A DNA stretch of 64,000 bases, taken from the NCBI GenBank assembly GCA_944382125.1, contig CALWMV010000002.1, forward strand, positions 93,548 to 157,547, given 5' to 3'. Of the stretch, positions 7,097-16,505 are shown piece after piece. The translations under genes and the position numbers were made by a program. Under the pieces are notes generated by a model. That model worked only from the letters and a program-made list of their open reading frames with translations. It was not told where the DNA came from and did no database searches. This DNA is from an uncultured Lachnospiraceae bacterium (GTDB lineage Bacteria > Bacillota > Clostridia > Lachnospirales > Lachnospiraceae). Each line of letters begins with the position of its first letter. Within the stretch, counting starts at the first letter, position 1.

Positions 7097-9597
7097 TTAA
7101 TCGCGCCTTTCAAATTTGCAGTCCAATCCCTAACCTTCGAAGGCTCATCAAACCAATATTCCTTGAGCAGCGGAACTAACTCATATTCAATGATCCCGAA
7201 AAGAGTATTGTCATCTACTGCATCAGGATCAAGATTGCAGAAGTAGCTGTGCCCAATGCAGAATCCTTCACCCAGTGATTCATCGTCAGCAATAGCCTTG
7301 TTGAGGTTCTCCACGCATGCCACTAACCGATCAAACTTTGTGTTGTCAATACTGGATCTGTATGCCTTAAAACCTCCTGAATCAAATCCCGGCTTAATCT
7401 CTATGAAAGCAAATCGTCTACGCAAAGCATAGTCAAGCATTGCCAAGCTACGATCTGCTGTATTCATCATACCGATAATATAAACATTGCTCGGGACTGC
7501 AAATTTCTCGTCTGAATAAAGCAACTGAAGCTCAATGCCACGTTTATCATTTTCAATTAGCATAAATAGCTCACCGAAAATCTTACTCAGGTTTCCTCTA
7601 TTTATCTCATCAATAATGAAGAAGTAATCGTTGTCGCTGTCAATTTCTGCTTTTTTACAGAAGTTATAAAAAGCTCCTTTTCGCAATTCAAAACCCGTAG
7701 CTGTTGGCCGGAAACCCATAATAAAATCTTCATAAGAATAGCTCTGATGGAACTGAACCATCATTACACGGTCAACATCTTTTACCCCCATGATGGCATA
7801 TGCGAGACGCTTAGCTACAAACGTCTTTCCAACACCCGGAGCTCCCTGAAGAATGATGTTCTTTTTGTTCCGAAGTACAGCAACGATATTTTCATAGGAA
7901 TCCTCATCCATATAAACTTCATCAAGGAAATCATCAACGGTATACGGCGGATATACCACAGCCTTATTTTCATCTTCATCAAGAACTTCATCATCAAACA
8001 GCTCTTTGATCTGCTGGACAAGGTCACTATAAGGTGTGATATCCGTCAAAGTCTTCTGTGGAGTTTGATGCTTGAACGTCCAATCTCCCTTATGCGTCCA
8101 TTTTACTGTTCGAACGTTGTTAAATTCGTCTGATCGGTCAGCATCATATTCATAGTCGGACTCAACGACACCACGTCCAATAATTCCGTATATTCCCTTC
8201 TTAACAAATACAATGTCTCCGGGCTTTAAGTCGTGTACAAACTGCCATGTTGCGTGAGCAGAGTTCTTGTAAGAGCTGGCGTCCCCATAGACTTCTTTCA
8301 TCTTTTGCTTCATTTCATCTTTTGAATCAAATGTGTTGAGGTCGCCTATTTCTCCCCATCCTAGAAGCATAACTCCATTCTTGTAGCACTCATCCCATTT
8401 TTCTGCGCCAGGACCGGGGGCATAAATCCAATATCGAATAGTATCCACGTTGCTGTCGGCAAGAGCCCCGCTATCACCACTTCGTTTTGCAGCACTTTCT
8501 GCCACAGTGTTCTTAAAGAGGTCGGAAGCCATTTCATCTGTGATATCGGCGGTCATCCCAGCCTCCGTTAATGTCCAGACACCACGAATACTTTTGTCAA
8601 TATATCCGCCTACAGCAAGATCGTTTCTTGCGAAAGCCACTTCATTTTCAAATTTATTGACTTTAGTTTTTCCTCTCGTGACGCTTATCTCTTCTTCGGT
8701 CAAATGCTCATTCTCTACGATTTTGGCTCTTACCTCTGCAGGAGTACCCGACCCACCAAGGTCACGAAGAGCCTGAACTATAGGACGAGTCCAGCGGATG
8801 TGAGCAGCATTAGACTGGCTGCTTTTCTTGCCTGTCTCAGCTTCATGCTGTTCCTGATTAATTCTCTCAGATACGATCCAAGCATAATAAGAAAGCTCTG
8901 GAAATGTATGATATTCATACTTCCCGGTATTCAGCGAAGCTTTACAGAGCTTTATGATTTCAAGATATTGATCAGCCGACGGAACTTTGTTAAACATCGG
9001 CTTGACTTTTGTAACATAATCGGCAGGCATATTTTCTGGATCAGACATATACCAACGATTACGAGAATCAAGATTCAGAAATGTGTACGGTCGAATCCAA
9101 TAAAGGCCCATTGTGATATTCCACCGAATTCCTTGCTGGTTCAGGACCGCATCATAAGCTCGAACAAACGCCTGTTGATTTTCATCCGATTCATCTTTTG
9201 AATAATTTAGAGCAGCCAAAAACAGGCTCCAGAGATTATCTATATCGTGCTCCTCGCGATCCTCCTGAAACCAGTAAAAAGTAGCTTTCAGATTATTCAG
9301 AAACGGAATACCGTCAAACGTATCAGGGATAGCTGCCGTAACACCAAACTCAGAAGCAATGCCCGTAATGATGGCTATCCTATTGGCATTGCTAATTCCC
9401 TTGTTGAACAGGCCAAACACGGTAAACGGATCTATATCCTTGGGATTATTATCTCTCTCCAGCTTAGGCAGCTTTATCCCAACATTTGCATAAACCTGAC
9501 GAATCTTTCGGATCAACTCAGGTCGAGAACCCTTATAAGGTAAGAGCTTATCCGCAAGCTCTGTATAAAAATCTATCCAACCGTATTCGTTAGCCAT
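7093..9597 (-). CDS. mcrB: McrB-type GTPase with Mrr-N and EVE domains
   Basis: The 834-residue protein has several domains: an uncharacterised N-terminal region (1-260), an Mrr-N-like winged helix (about 265-370), an EVE domain (about 387-530, RYWIYAPGPGAEKWDECYKN and KPGDIVFVKKGIYGIIGRG) and a McrB AAA+ GTPase. The GTPase shows Walker A GAPGVGKT near residue 585, FHQSYSYEDFIMGFRP, Walker B-like FFIIDEINRG and MMNTADRSLAMLDYALRRRF. McrB reads modified bases with its N-terminal domains and drives McrC by GTP hydrolysis. The EVE domain suggests modified-cytosine or other modified-base recognition; that is inference. It starts at ATG and is first in the mcrBC pair. Confidence 0.93.
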   Translation of the reverse strand: MANEYGWIDFYTELADKLLPYKGSRPELIRKIRQVYANVGIKLPKLERDNNPKDIDPFTVFGLFNKGISNANRIAIITGIASEFGVTAAIPDTFDGIPFLNNLKATFYWFQEDREEHDIDNLWSLFLAALNYSKDESDENQQAFVRAYDAVLNQQGIRWNITMGLYWIRPYTFLNLDSRNRWYMSDPENMPADYVTKVKPMFNKVPSADQYLEIIKLCKASLNTGKYEYHTFPELSYYAWIVSERINQEQHEAETGKKSSQSNAAHIRWTRPIVQALRDLGGSGTPAEVRAKIVENEHLTEEEISVTRGKTKVNKFENEVAFARNDLAVGGYIDKSIRGVWTLTEAGMTADITDEMASDLFKNTVAESAAKRSGDSGALADSNVDTIRYWIYAPGPGAEKWDECYKNGVMLLGWGEIGDLNTFDSKDEMKQKMKEVYGDASSYKNSAHATWQFVHDLKPGDIVFVKKGIYGIIGRGVVESDYEYDADRSDEFNNVRTVKWTHKGDWTFKHQTPQKTLTDITPYSDLVQQIKELFDDEVLDEDENKAVVYPPYTVDDFLDEVYMDEDSYENIVAVLRNKKNIILQGAPGVGKTFVAKRLAYAIMGVKDVDRVMMVQFHQSYSYEDFIMGFRPTATGFELRKGAFYNFCKKAEIDSDNDYFFIIDEINRGNLSKIFGELFMLIENDKRGIELQLLYSDEKFAVPSNVYIIGMMNTADRSLAMLDYALRRRFAFIEIKPGFDSGGFKAYRSSIDNTKFDRLVACVENLNKAIADDESLGEGFCIGHSYFCNLDPDAVDDNTLFGIIEYELVPLLKEYWFDEPSKVRDWTANLKGAIK

Positions 9598-9708
9598 TAC
9601 GTGTTCCCCCGTTCACGTTTGTTTATTTTCTCTGTTGTGACCCAAGATCCGGTACACCAACTTCTCTCATAAGATGTAAACCAGTTCCCCACAGGTTAGA
9701 CATAGGTC

Positions 9709-11025
9709 TTATCTGACAAGCCAATCAATCAGATCTATCGATTTGATTCCCTCGTAAGAAGGATTCAGTCCTGGATCCAAGGATAATATGATCTTTTCAT
9801 AATTATCACTGATTTTCTGCAATGGAGCCAACTCTCTGCGCCGGATATTTTCACTGATCATCGACTCTGTTACCTGCACATATAGCTTATCATCCATTTT
9901 TGACGCAATGAAATCCACTTCCATATTATCTACCTTGCCGATAGCAACATCATACCCCCGGCGAAGGAGTTCAAAATAAACCACATTTTCTATGGCATGG
10001 CCGCTGTCACGATCACGAAAACCTAAAAGATAGTTTCGCAGGCCAATATCCACAATATAATACTTACCTAAAGTTCTCAGATAGTCCTTACCCTTGATAT
10101 CAAATCGTTTGATATCATAGAAAAAAAATGCTTCTAACAGTGCATTTACATATGCTTGTACTGTGTGTGCACTTGGGCTTCCTTTACGTTTTCCATCTTC
10201 CAAAAGCCCTTCGTTCACCAATGTGTTTCCAATTGAAGAAACGGAAACACTGCTCCCGACATTATCAGCCAAAAACAAAATGATCTTCCGCAGCAGAATC
10301 GGATCAGTGATACGCTTCAGGCCTCTGCGATTTTCCCGTTCCAAAATATCCCGCATCACAACAGTCGAATATATCCCTTCTAACAGCGCCATAGCCTTTT
10401 CCTGATCAAGACCTACATCTGCAATGCCAGGCATTCCGCCAAAGTGCATGTATGCATCAAACACCTCTCGCAGCTCATAGCGTTCACCATATTTATCAAT
10501 TGCCTGTCTGTGCACACCTCCCAAAACAGTCTCACTTTCTTTGATTTTAAAATCATGAAAGGAAAGAAACTCACTGAATGAGAGGGGCAACATTTTTATT
10601 TCAACTGATCTGCCGGACAAATATGTGGAGTATTCTGATGAAAGTAAATACGCATTAGATCCGGTAATATAGATATCACAATCAAAATCCACTCGAAAAG
10701 AATTAACTGCATCCTCCCACTCTGGTACTCGCTGCACTTCATCAAAGAAAAGATACATCCTTTTCTTTGGCTGAATACGCGCTTTTATATAATCATATAG
10801 ATTATCACCGGTCATTTTTCTGAATGCATGAGATTCGAAGTTCATTTCGACAATTTGATCCTCTGCAATTCCTTTTTCCTTTAAATGGGCAATCATCAGT
10901 TTCAATACACTCGATTTGCCGCATCGACGGATGCCGGTAATGATTTTTACAGGCTCTGTATCTTGGAAAGCAATTAGTTTATCCAGGTAAAGATCTCTCT
11001 TTCTGAGTTTTTGAGAATTAATCAT
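9709..11025 (-). CDS. AAA ATPase of the DUF4143 family
   Basis: The 438-residue protein has an N-terminal AAA_14 domain with Walker A GIRRCGKSSVLK (about residues 31-42) and Walker B YLFFDEVQRVPEWE (about 113), then a C-terminal DUF4143 domain with a nuclease-like fold region (ENVVYFELLRRGYDV...VDFIASK). These ATPases are common in gut anaerobes and archaea, and their role is unknown. It has its own AGGAGGTCG ribosome site, and a TTGTAT-17-TATGCT pair about 40 bp upstream is a possible promoter. It is the island gene nearest rlmD. No integrase is left here. Confidence 0.9.
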   Translation of the reverse strand: MINSQKLRKRDLYLDKLIAFQDTEPVKIITGIRRCGKSSVLKLMIAHLKEKGIAEDQIVEMNFESHAFRKMTGDNLYDYIKARIQPKKRMYLFFDEVQRVPEWEDAVNSFRVDFDCDIYITGSNAYLLSSEYSTYLSGRSVEIKMLPLSFSEFLSFHDFKIKESETVLGGVHRQAIDKYGERYELREVFDAYMHFGGMPGIADVGLDQEKAMALLEGIYSTVVMRDILERENRRGLKRITDPILLRKIILFLADNVGSSVSVSSIGNTLVNEGLLEDGKRKGSPSAHTVQAYVNALLEAFFFYDIKRFDIKGKDYLRTLGKYYIVDIGLRNYLLGFRDRDSGHAIENVVYFELLRRGYDVAIGKVDNMEVDFIASKMDDKLYVQVTESMISENIRRRELAPLQKISDNYEKIILSLDPGLNPSYEGIKSIDLIDWLVR

Positions 11026-11137
11026 CTTCCGACCTCCTTTCTTCCACGAAGCATAGCATAAACTTCTCTATAATACAAGTTTTTGCATTCGAGTGCAGAA
11101 ACTTTTTATTTTTCAAAATTTATGCAATCTGTTTTCA

Positions 11138-12547
11138 TTATGATTTTCTCTCCAACCTCACCACACATTCACAATGCACACTCTGGGGGAACATGTCATA
11201 GGGCCTTGCATTTTTTAACTCATAGCCCTGCTCCGTAAGATACTTAAGGTCCCTGGCCAGGGTGGCGGGATTGCAGGAGACATAGACTATGCGCTTAGGC
11301 TGCATCTTTATCATGGTCTCAAGGCAGGCCTCGTCGCAGCCCTTTCTCGGAGGATCCACAACGATGACATCTGCATTTTCTTCAGCATGCTCCGCATACC
11401 AGCGGGGAAGCACCTCCTCAGCCTTTCCGACAAAGAATTCTGTATTGTCCATATGATTGAGCGCCGCATTGGACCTGGCATCCTCTATGGCCTGGGGCAC
11501 GATCTCGACCCCGTAGACAAAGCCTGCTTCCTTCGCAAGGAAAAGGGATATGGTCCCTATGCCGCAGTACAGGTCCCATACGGTCTCCCTGCCATTGAGT
11601 CCGGCAAATTCCAGGGCTCCTGCATAGAGTCTTTCCATCTGCCCGGGATTGACCTGATAAAATGACAGCGGTGATATCCTGAAGCGTATCTCTGAATCCT
11701 GGGCATTCTCCCTGATCCTTATGCAGTCTTCTATATAGCTCTCTCCGTATATAGTCTCAAAGCTCTTTCCCATGATGACATTTGTGGCCTCGGTATTGGG
11801 AGACCAGCTCAGGCTTTTAAGCCTTATACCGGAAGCTTCAAGGGATGAAAGGAGCATGGCCTTAAGCTCCTCTGCCTTCGGAAATCTGTCTTTATTTATC
11901 ACCAGACATACCATAAAACCGCCGAGGCTGCTTTTTCGTATCAGGACATGACGCACTATCCCCTTGAGGCTTCTTTCATCATAGGGCTCAATGTGATATC
12001 TCTTCATCCAGTCCATGACCGTATCCAGGATGAGCCCGTTTTCCTCCGCTCCAAGGAGACAGTCTTTACAGGGTATGATGCTGTGGGTCCTTCCCGCATA
12101 GAAGCCCGCACATATATTGCCCTCCTTATCCCTTCCGATGGGGAACTGGGCCTTGTTTCTGTATCTGAACTGCTTTTCCGATGGAACTATCGGCTCCAGT
12201 ATCTCATCAATATGCTCCGGGGCAAATCCGCCTATCCTTATAAGAGCGTTCCTGACCTTTGCAGCTTTCAGTCTCAGCTGGGCCTCATAGCTCATCTGCT
12301 GTATCTGGCAGCCTCCGCACTGCCTTGCTATGGGACAGGGAGCCTCCCTCCTGTCCGCTGAAGGTTTTATGATCCTTATGACTCTTGCAAAGCCATAGTT
12401 CTTTTTAAGCTTTGTAACACCGCAAAGGACAGTATCTCCAACGATACTGTCCTTGATGAACCAGGTAAAACCGTTATGCTTTCCGACCCCGAGGCCCTCA
12501 TCCGTCATATCGGTTATCTCGATCTCAAATTCTTCGTTTTTCGTCAT
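11138..12547 (-). CDS. rlmD: 23S rRNA (uracil-C5)-methyltransferase RlmD/RumA family
   Basis: The 469-residue protein methylates a uracil of 23S rRNA with S-adenosylmethionine. An N-terminal TRAM domain (1-60) precedes the [4Fe-4S] cysteines C71, C77 and C80 (CPIARQCGGC); the fourth is in IIPCKDC. The SAM motif is DLYCGIGTISLF, with PPRKGCDEA and nucleophile Cys in YVSCNPATLARDL. The C-terminus SVHCECVVRLERKS carries the HxE general base. This last stretch is the one repeated at 5768 and 3281. The family 3' end is a known integration site of mobile elements in other Firmicutes. Which uridine (U747 or U1939 type) cannot be told from sequence alone. Confidence 0.94.
   Translation of the reverse strand: MTKNEEFEIEITDMTDEGLGVGKHNGFTWFIKDSIVGDTVLCGVTKLKKNYGFARVIRIIKPSADRREAPCPIARQCGGCQIQQMSYEAQLRLKAAKVRNALIRIGGFAPEHIDEILEPIVPSEKQFRYRNKAQFPIGRDKEGNICAGFYAGRTHSIIPCKDCLLGAEENGLILDTVMDWMKRYHIEPYDERSLKGIVRHVLIRKSSLGGFMVCLVINKDRFPKAEELKAMLLSSLEASGIRLKSLSWSPNTEATNVIMGKSFETIYGESYIEDCIRIRENAQDSEIRFRISPLSFYQVNPGQMERLYAGALEFAGLNGRETVWDLYCGIGTISLFLAKEAGFVYGVEIVPQAIEDARSNAALNHMDNTEFFVGKAEEVLPRWYAEHAEENADVIVVDPPRKGCDEACLETMIKMQPKRIVYVSCNPATLARDLKYLTEQGYELKNARPYDMFPQSVHCECVVRLERKS
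11149..11176 (+). repeat. rlmD-proximal copy of the putative attachment core
   Basis: This 28-bp part of the rlmD 3' end covers the codons for HCECVVRLE on the minus strand. It matches the 5768 and 3281 copies at 24 of 28 positions each, in the same orientation. Similarity ends sharply after position 11176, while the two other copies stay similar for 22 more bases. Confidence 0.7.
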
Positions 12548-12632
12548 CGTATCCTCAAAGATTTATACTGCTGAAGTCCCATGCCCGGATCATATCCAAA
12601 GCCGGCCTCAGGATCTGTTTACCGGATAATTA

Positions 12633-14027
12633 TTACCTTAGACCCACTGTTATGTCAAATGAAAGTTCCGCATAGCCTGAGTTTGCAGAGCTTCGCATAA
12701 CGGACACGGTCACGTTCTGCCCGCTCTTAAGCAGCCTTACGGTATTTTCATAGGTAGTCATGTCGATGATGGAAGCATTGCCCACCATGGTGATGATATC
12801 ACCGTTCTGGATGCCTGCCGCATATGCGGGGCCCTCCGGATCCACCAAGGTTATGTAAAGTCCCTGGGGCATCCCTCCCCGGATCATCTGGGTGCTGACC
12901 TTCGTGCCCCTGATCCCGAGATAGGGAAGTTCCTCGCCAAGCTTCAGCTTATTGATGACCCTGCCGAGATATGAGGTGCTTATTATGACCGGATCACTGC
13001 CTCCGTCCCTCTGTTCATCAGGTGTGGATGCCAGTCCGATCAGCTCTCCTTCTCTGTTCAGTATGAAGGTCCCGTGCTGAGGATCCATGACCATCGAAGA
13101 ATAGAATACCTCCTGCCTGCTGTCTGCAGTCAGTTCCTCCTCATAAACGGCAGCTATCATGCCTATGTTTATGGATCCCACCACACCGAGGGGAGCTCCC
13201 ACTGCCATGGCCATGCTTCCCGGTTTCACTGATACCGCATTGTTTACCCTGCATATCTTAAGATTATCCAAGAATTCTTCGTCAAGATATTGATTTGATA
13301 CTGCTATAACAGAAATATTATCCAGATCTGACACCTGTTTTACATGGGCCTCAGTTTCTGTTCCGTCACTGAATACCACGCTCAGGCTGTCCCTGTTCTG
13401 TACTGCCGAAGCAGTGGTAAGTATCAGGATCTCGGAATCATTTTTCTCTATGACAAGGCCCGCAAAGGTCTCCTGGGACTCCACCGTATCCTCAAACCAG
13501 GTGGTATTGGTAGACATGGCATGGACTTCAGCCACGGCTCCTCCCGCCTCCTCGGCCATCTTTTCCATGGCCCTGGCTATCGCCGCCATATCCTCTGCCG
13601 TATACTCCCTTTTATCGAGCTGCTTCGATATCTCTGCATCTATCTCTTCTCTGAGAGCGGCCCCGGAATCTCCCTCAAGAAGCCCGGATATGGTCTCATC
13701 ATCCTCTGCCCCGGCTCCGGGTCCCTCCCCGGCATCTGCCATGTCAGATTCATCCCCGCCATCAGTCACCTCATTGCCGGTCACATCCTCCGCGGCATCC
13801 GCATCCTCATCAGGCTCCGCCGCTTCCTCCTCATCGGACTCTGCCGCCTCAGCCCTCTCCTGCAGGACGGCTTCCAGCTTTTCTGCAGCCGAAAAGGCCG
13901 CAAAGGCCCCGGTTCCGAACACAAGTCCGCAGAAAAGCGCCAGCAGGAGCTTCTTTATCACTGTACCGGGGCCGGTCCTTCGCCCGGTTATCCTTTCTTT
14001 TATGAAGTTTTTATCCTCTCCAGACAT
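12633..14027 (-). CDS. HtrA-like membrane-anchored PDZ protein, probably an inactive protease
   Basis: The 464-residue protein has a basic N-terminus, one membrane segment (about 25-48), a strongly acidic linker (about 58-125), a trypsin-like HtrA domain (about 185-365) and a PDZ domain (about 370-460). Each catalytic position appears changed. The His of TNNHVV aligns with Ser207 (TTASAV), the Asp of TDLAV with Asn237 (DNISV), and the GNSGG serine loop reads DPQHGTF (315-321), one residue short. The fold-spacing motifs GAPLG and GELIGL remain. It is therefore likely a pseudoprotease that binds rather than cuts misfolded or surface proteins outside the membrane. It is divergent from a histidine kinase. 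The alignment is by eye, so loss of the serine is the least certain of the three. Confidence 0.82.
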   Translation of the reverse strand: MSGEDKNFIKERITGRRTGPGTVIKKLLLALFCGLVFGTGAFAAFSAAEKLEAVLQERAEAAESDEEEAAEPDEDADAAEDVTGNEVTDGGDESDMADAGEGPGAGAEDDETISGLLEGDSGAALREEIDAEISKQLDKREYTAEDMAAIARAMEKMAEEAGGAVAEVHAMSTNTTWFEDTVESQETFAGLVIEKNDSEILILTTASAVQNRDSLSVVFSDGTETEAHVKQVSDLDNISVIAVSNQYLDEEFLDNLKICRVNNAVSVKPGSMAMAVGAPLGVVGSINIGMIAAVYEEELTADSRQEVFYSSMVMDPQHGTFILNREGELIGLASTPDEQRDGGSDPVIISTSYLGRVINKLKLGEELPYLGIRGTKVSTQMIRGGMPQGLYITLVDPEGPAYAAGIQNGDIITMVGNASIIDMTTYENTVRLLKSGQNVTVSVMRSSANSGYAELSFDITVGLR

Positions 14028-14141
14028 AAGCTTCGCTGTCCTCTGTAACTTCTTTTTGTGATATGATATATTTTATAAGTAAAAAGTAAACAAACTGTTA
14101 CGGATAACACTGCCTGCAAAAAAATTTTACTGGAGCTTCCT

Positions 14142-15563
14142 ATGTTCAAGACCCTATATTCCAAGCTGGTGCTTGGCTACATATTTTTCGGCCTGCTGGG
14201 CTTTCTGATCATATCCTTTATCTCTTCTTCGATGACCTATGACATGCTGGTAAAGGAGCGTTCTGAGACCCTTTATGCAGAAGCCACCATGATCGCCGAG
14301 GCCTATTCCCATGACTTTGTATATCAGGAGGATCTTGAAGATGTTGCCGGACAGCTTGAGATGGTGGACCTGTTTACCGGCGCTGATATCTGGATAGTGG
14401 ATGACAGCGGCCATATACTCCTGGCATCCGGCAACAAATCCCTTCAGGGCAGACTGATAGATGGCTTCGATCCGGTAAGAGACGGCAGAAGCTATACCAC
14501 CGGCAGATTCTACGGCATGTTCAGTGAGGATATGCTTTCCGTTTCTGCACCGATAAACTATGGATATTCCACCGGAGGCTATGTCCTTATCCATTATCCG
14601 ATGAGCTCAGTGCTGTTTTACAGCTCCTCCTTCCTGAATATAGTATACCTAGCTTCGCTGATACTCTTTGCCTTATCCTTCATTATACTGGTGGTATTTA
14701 CATTTACGGTATACATACCCCTGAAGCAGATCACCCGGGGAGCATCCGAATACGCCTCCGGCAACTTCAATCACAAGATAAACATGAAGGGCAAGAACGA
14801 TGAGATAGGCTATCTTGCAGACACCCTGGACTTCATGTCAGGGGAACTGGCAAGACAGGAGGAATACCAGAAGCAGTTCATCGCCAATGTATCCCATGAC
14901 TTCAGGTCTCCCCTTACCTCTATAAAAGGATATCTGGAGGCCATGCTTGACGGCACCATACCGCCGGAGCTGGCTCAGAAATACATAGGCCGGGTACTTT
15001 TTGAAACTGAGCGCCTCAATAAGCTGACAGAAGGCATGCTCACCCTGAGCTCCCTTGACGGCAAGAATATCCTTAAGCGGACCAGATTTGACATCAATAA
15101 GACCATCAAGGATATCTGTGCCTCCAATGAAAATATCTGCACAAAAAAAGAGATAAGCTTTCAGCTTACCTTTGAAAGTGAGACCGAGATGGTCTATGCG
15201 GATCAGGGAAAGATACAGCAGGTCATCTATAACCTGATAGACAATGCGATAAAATTCAGCCCCCAGGGTTCGGTGATATACATATCCACCGCAGCCCGCC
15301 AGCGTAAGATCTTTGTCTCGGTCCGTGACACCGGCTGCGGCATCCCCAAGGAATCCATCAAAAAGATCTGGGACAGATTTTACAAGACAGACAGCTCCAG
15401 AGGCCGCGACCGAAGCGGTACCGGGCTCGGGCTTTCGATAGTAAAAGAGATAATACAGGCCCACGGAGAAAATATAGATGTAGTGTCCACCGAGAAGGTG
15501 GGCAGCGAATTCACCTTTTCTCTTCCGCAGGCCGAGGATCCTTCAGTCAGTCAGGAAACATAA
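14142..15563 (+). CDS. Orphan membrane sensor histidine kinase
   Basis: The 473-residue protein has a membrane segment at 10-30, an extracytoplasmic sensor of about 130 residues, a second segment (165-190), HAMP (190-240), a HisKA domain with phosphoacceptor His252 (FIANVSHDFRSPLTS), and a HATPase domain with NLIDNAIKF, DTGCGIP and GTGLGLSIVKE. It should autophosphorylate and pass phosphate to a response regulator, but none is adjacent. It is one of two plus-strand genes and divergent from the HtrA-like gene; about 110 bp separate the starts. Its last 17 bp overlap the glucokinase end tail to tail. CTGGAGC precedes the ATG. Confidence 0.93.
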   Translation: MFKTLYSKLVLGYIFFGLLGFLIISFISSSMTYDMLVKERSETLYAEATMIAEAYSHDFVYQEDLEDVAGQLEMVDLFTGADIWIVDDSGHILLASGNKSLQGRLIDGFDPVRDGRSYTTGRFYGMFSEDMLSVSAPINYGYSTGGYVLIHYPMSSVLFYSSSFLNIVYLASLILFALSFIILVVFTFTVYIPLKQITRGASEYASGNFNHKINMKGKNDEIGYLADTLDFMSGELARQEEYQKQFIANVSHDFRSPLTSIKGYLEAMLDGTIPPELAQKYIGRVLFETERLNKLTEGMLTLSSLDGKNILKRTRFDINKTIKDICASNENICTKKEISFQLTFESETEMVYADQGKIQQVIYNLIDNAIKFSPQGSVIYISTAARQRKIFVSVRDTGCGIPKESIKKIWDRFYKTDSSRGRDRSGTGLGLSIVKEIIQAHGENIDVVSTEKVGSEFTFSLPQAEDPSVSQET

Positions 15564-16497
15564 GCTTTGCTGCCCCGTAGATGCCGGCATTGTTGCCGAG
15601 GGTCGCCAGGGCCACATCATACTTATCTGCCTTTATTATGCTCTGATATCTTCCGAGGGCTTCGCTTATCATATCCGTAAGGAAGGTGCCTGCCCTTGAG
15701 ACTCCCCCTCCGATCACAAATACCTGAGGATCGGTAGCCAGAGCAATATGGGAAAGGATAAAGGCCAGCTTATCCATCGAATAGGAAAGAGATCTGAGAG
15801 CAAGCTCATCTCCATCCTTCGCAAGATCACATACATCCTTGGCACTGAGATCCTCGATCTCCCTCATCCTGCTCTCATCGCTGCAGGAGGCCATCATCCT
15901 CTTTGCCACCCTTACTATGCCGGTGGCAGATGCATACTGCTCAAGGCAGCCGTGGCCTCCGCAGTTGCACTGCTCAGGCTCATCATCCACTACTCTCATA
16001 TGGCCAAGTTCTCCGCCGGCTCCATGCGTGCCGGGTACTATCCTGCCTTCATTGACTATCCCTCCGCCTACTCCGGTGCCCAGAGTCACCATACAGATGG
16101 AATCATGGCCCTTTCCTGCCCCCTGCCACATCTCACCGAGGGCAGCCACATTGGCATCATTGGCCACCTTTGCAGGCATGCCTCCCAGGAGGTCGCTGAG
16201 CAGCTTTGCAGGGTAGATATCCTTCACATCCAGGTTCACGCATACCTCCACATAGCCGTCGGGAAGCACCGGTCCCGGTATGCCTATGCCTACTCCAAGG
16301 ACATCCTCCTCCATGGAGATATCGTCCTTTTCCGCAAAGGCCTTCCTTATCTCATCGGCTATATCCTTCATGAACAGGAGGCCATTCTCTCCCTTTCTCG
16401 TGGGGATCTCCCATTTTGAGATGAGGGCTCCCTCCTCATCTATGATACCAAGCTTAATTGTCGTTCCGCCGATATCGGCACCAACACAATACTTCAT
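15547..16497 (-). CDS. glcK: ROK-family glucokinase
   Basis: The protein phosphorylates glucose, or a related hexose, with ATP. It begins MKYCVGADIGGTTIKLGI, with the phosphate-binding loop, followed by GIGIPGPV, catalytic VANDANVAALGE and the ROK zinc motif CNCGGHGCLEQ. I chose the ATG at 16497 because GGAGAGGG lies just before it, overlapping the stop of the upstream gene; a longer frame to 16524 has no ribosome site. The length of about 316 residues is typical of bacterial ROK glucokinases. It is the last gene of the V-ATPase-led run. Substrate specificity is inferred. Confidence 0.9.
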   Translation of the reverse strand: MKYCVGADIGGTTIKLGIIDEEGALISKWEIPTRKGENGLLFMKDIADEIRKAFAEKDDISMEEDVLGVGIGIPGPVLPDGYVEVCVNLDVKDIYPAKLLSDLLGGMPAKVANDANVAALGEMWQGAGKGHDSICMVTLGTGVGGGIVNEGRIVPGTHGAGGELGHMRVVDDEPEQCNCGGHGCLEQYASATGIVRVAKRMMASCSDESRMREIEDLSAKDVCDLAKDGDELALRSLSYSMDKLAFILSHIALATDPQVFVIGGGVSRAGTFLTDMISEALGRYQSIIKADKYDVALATLGNNAGIYGAAKLMFPD

Positions 16498-16505
16498 ACC
16501 CTCTC

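Noticed and set aside
13344..14061. Two long plus-strand frames opposite the HtrA-like gene
   Set aside because: They are antisense shadows of the acidic, low-complexity linker, which gives long open frames by composition.
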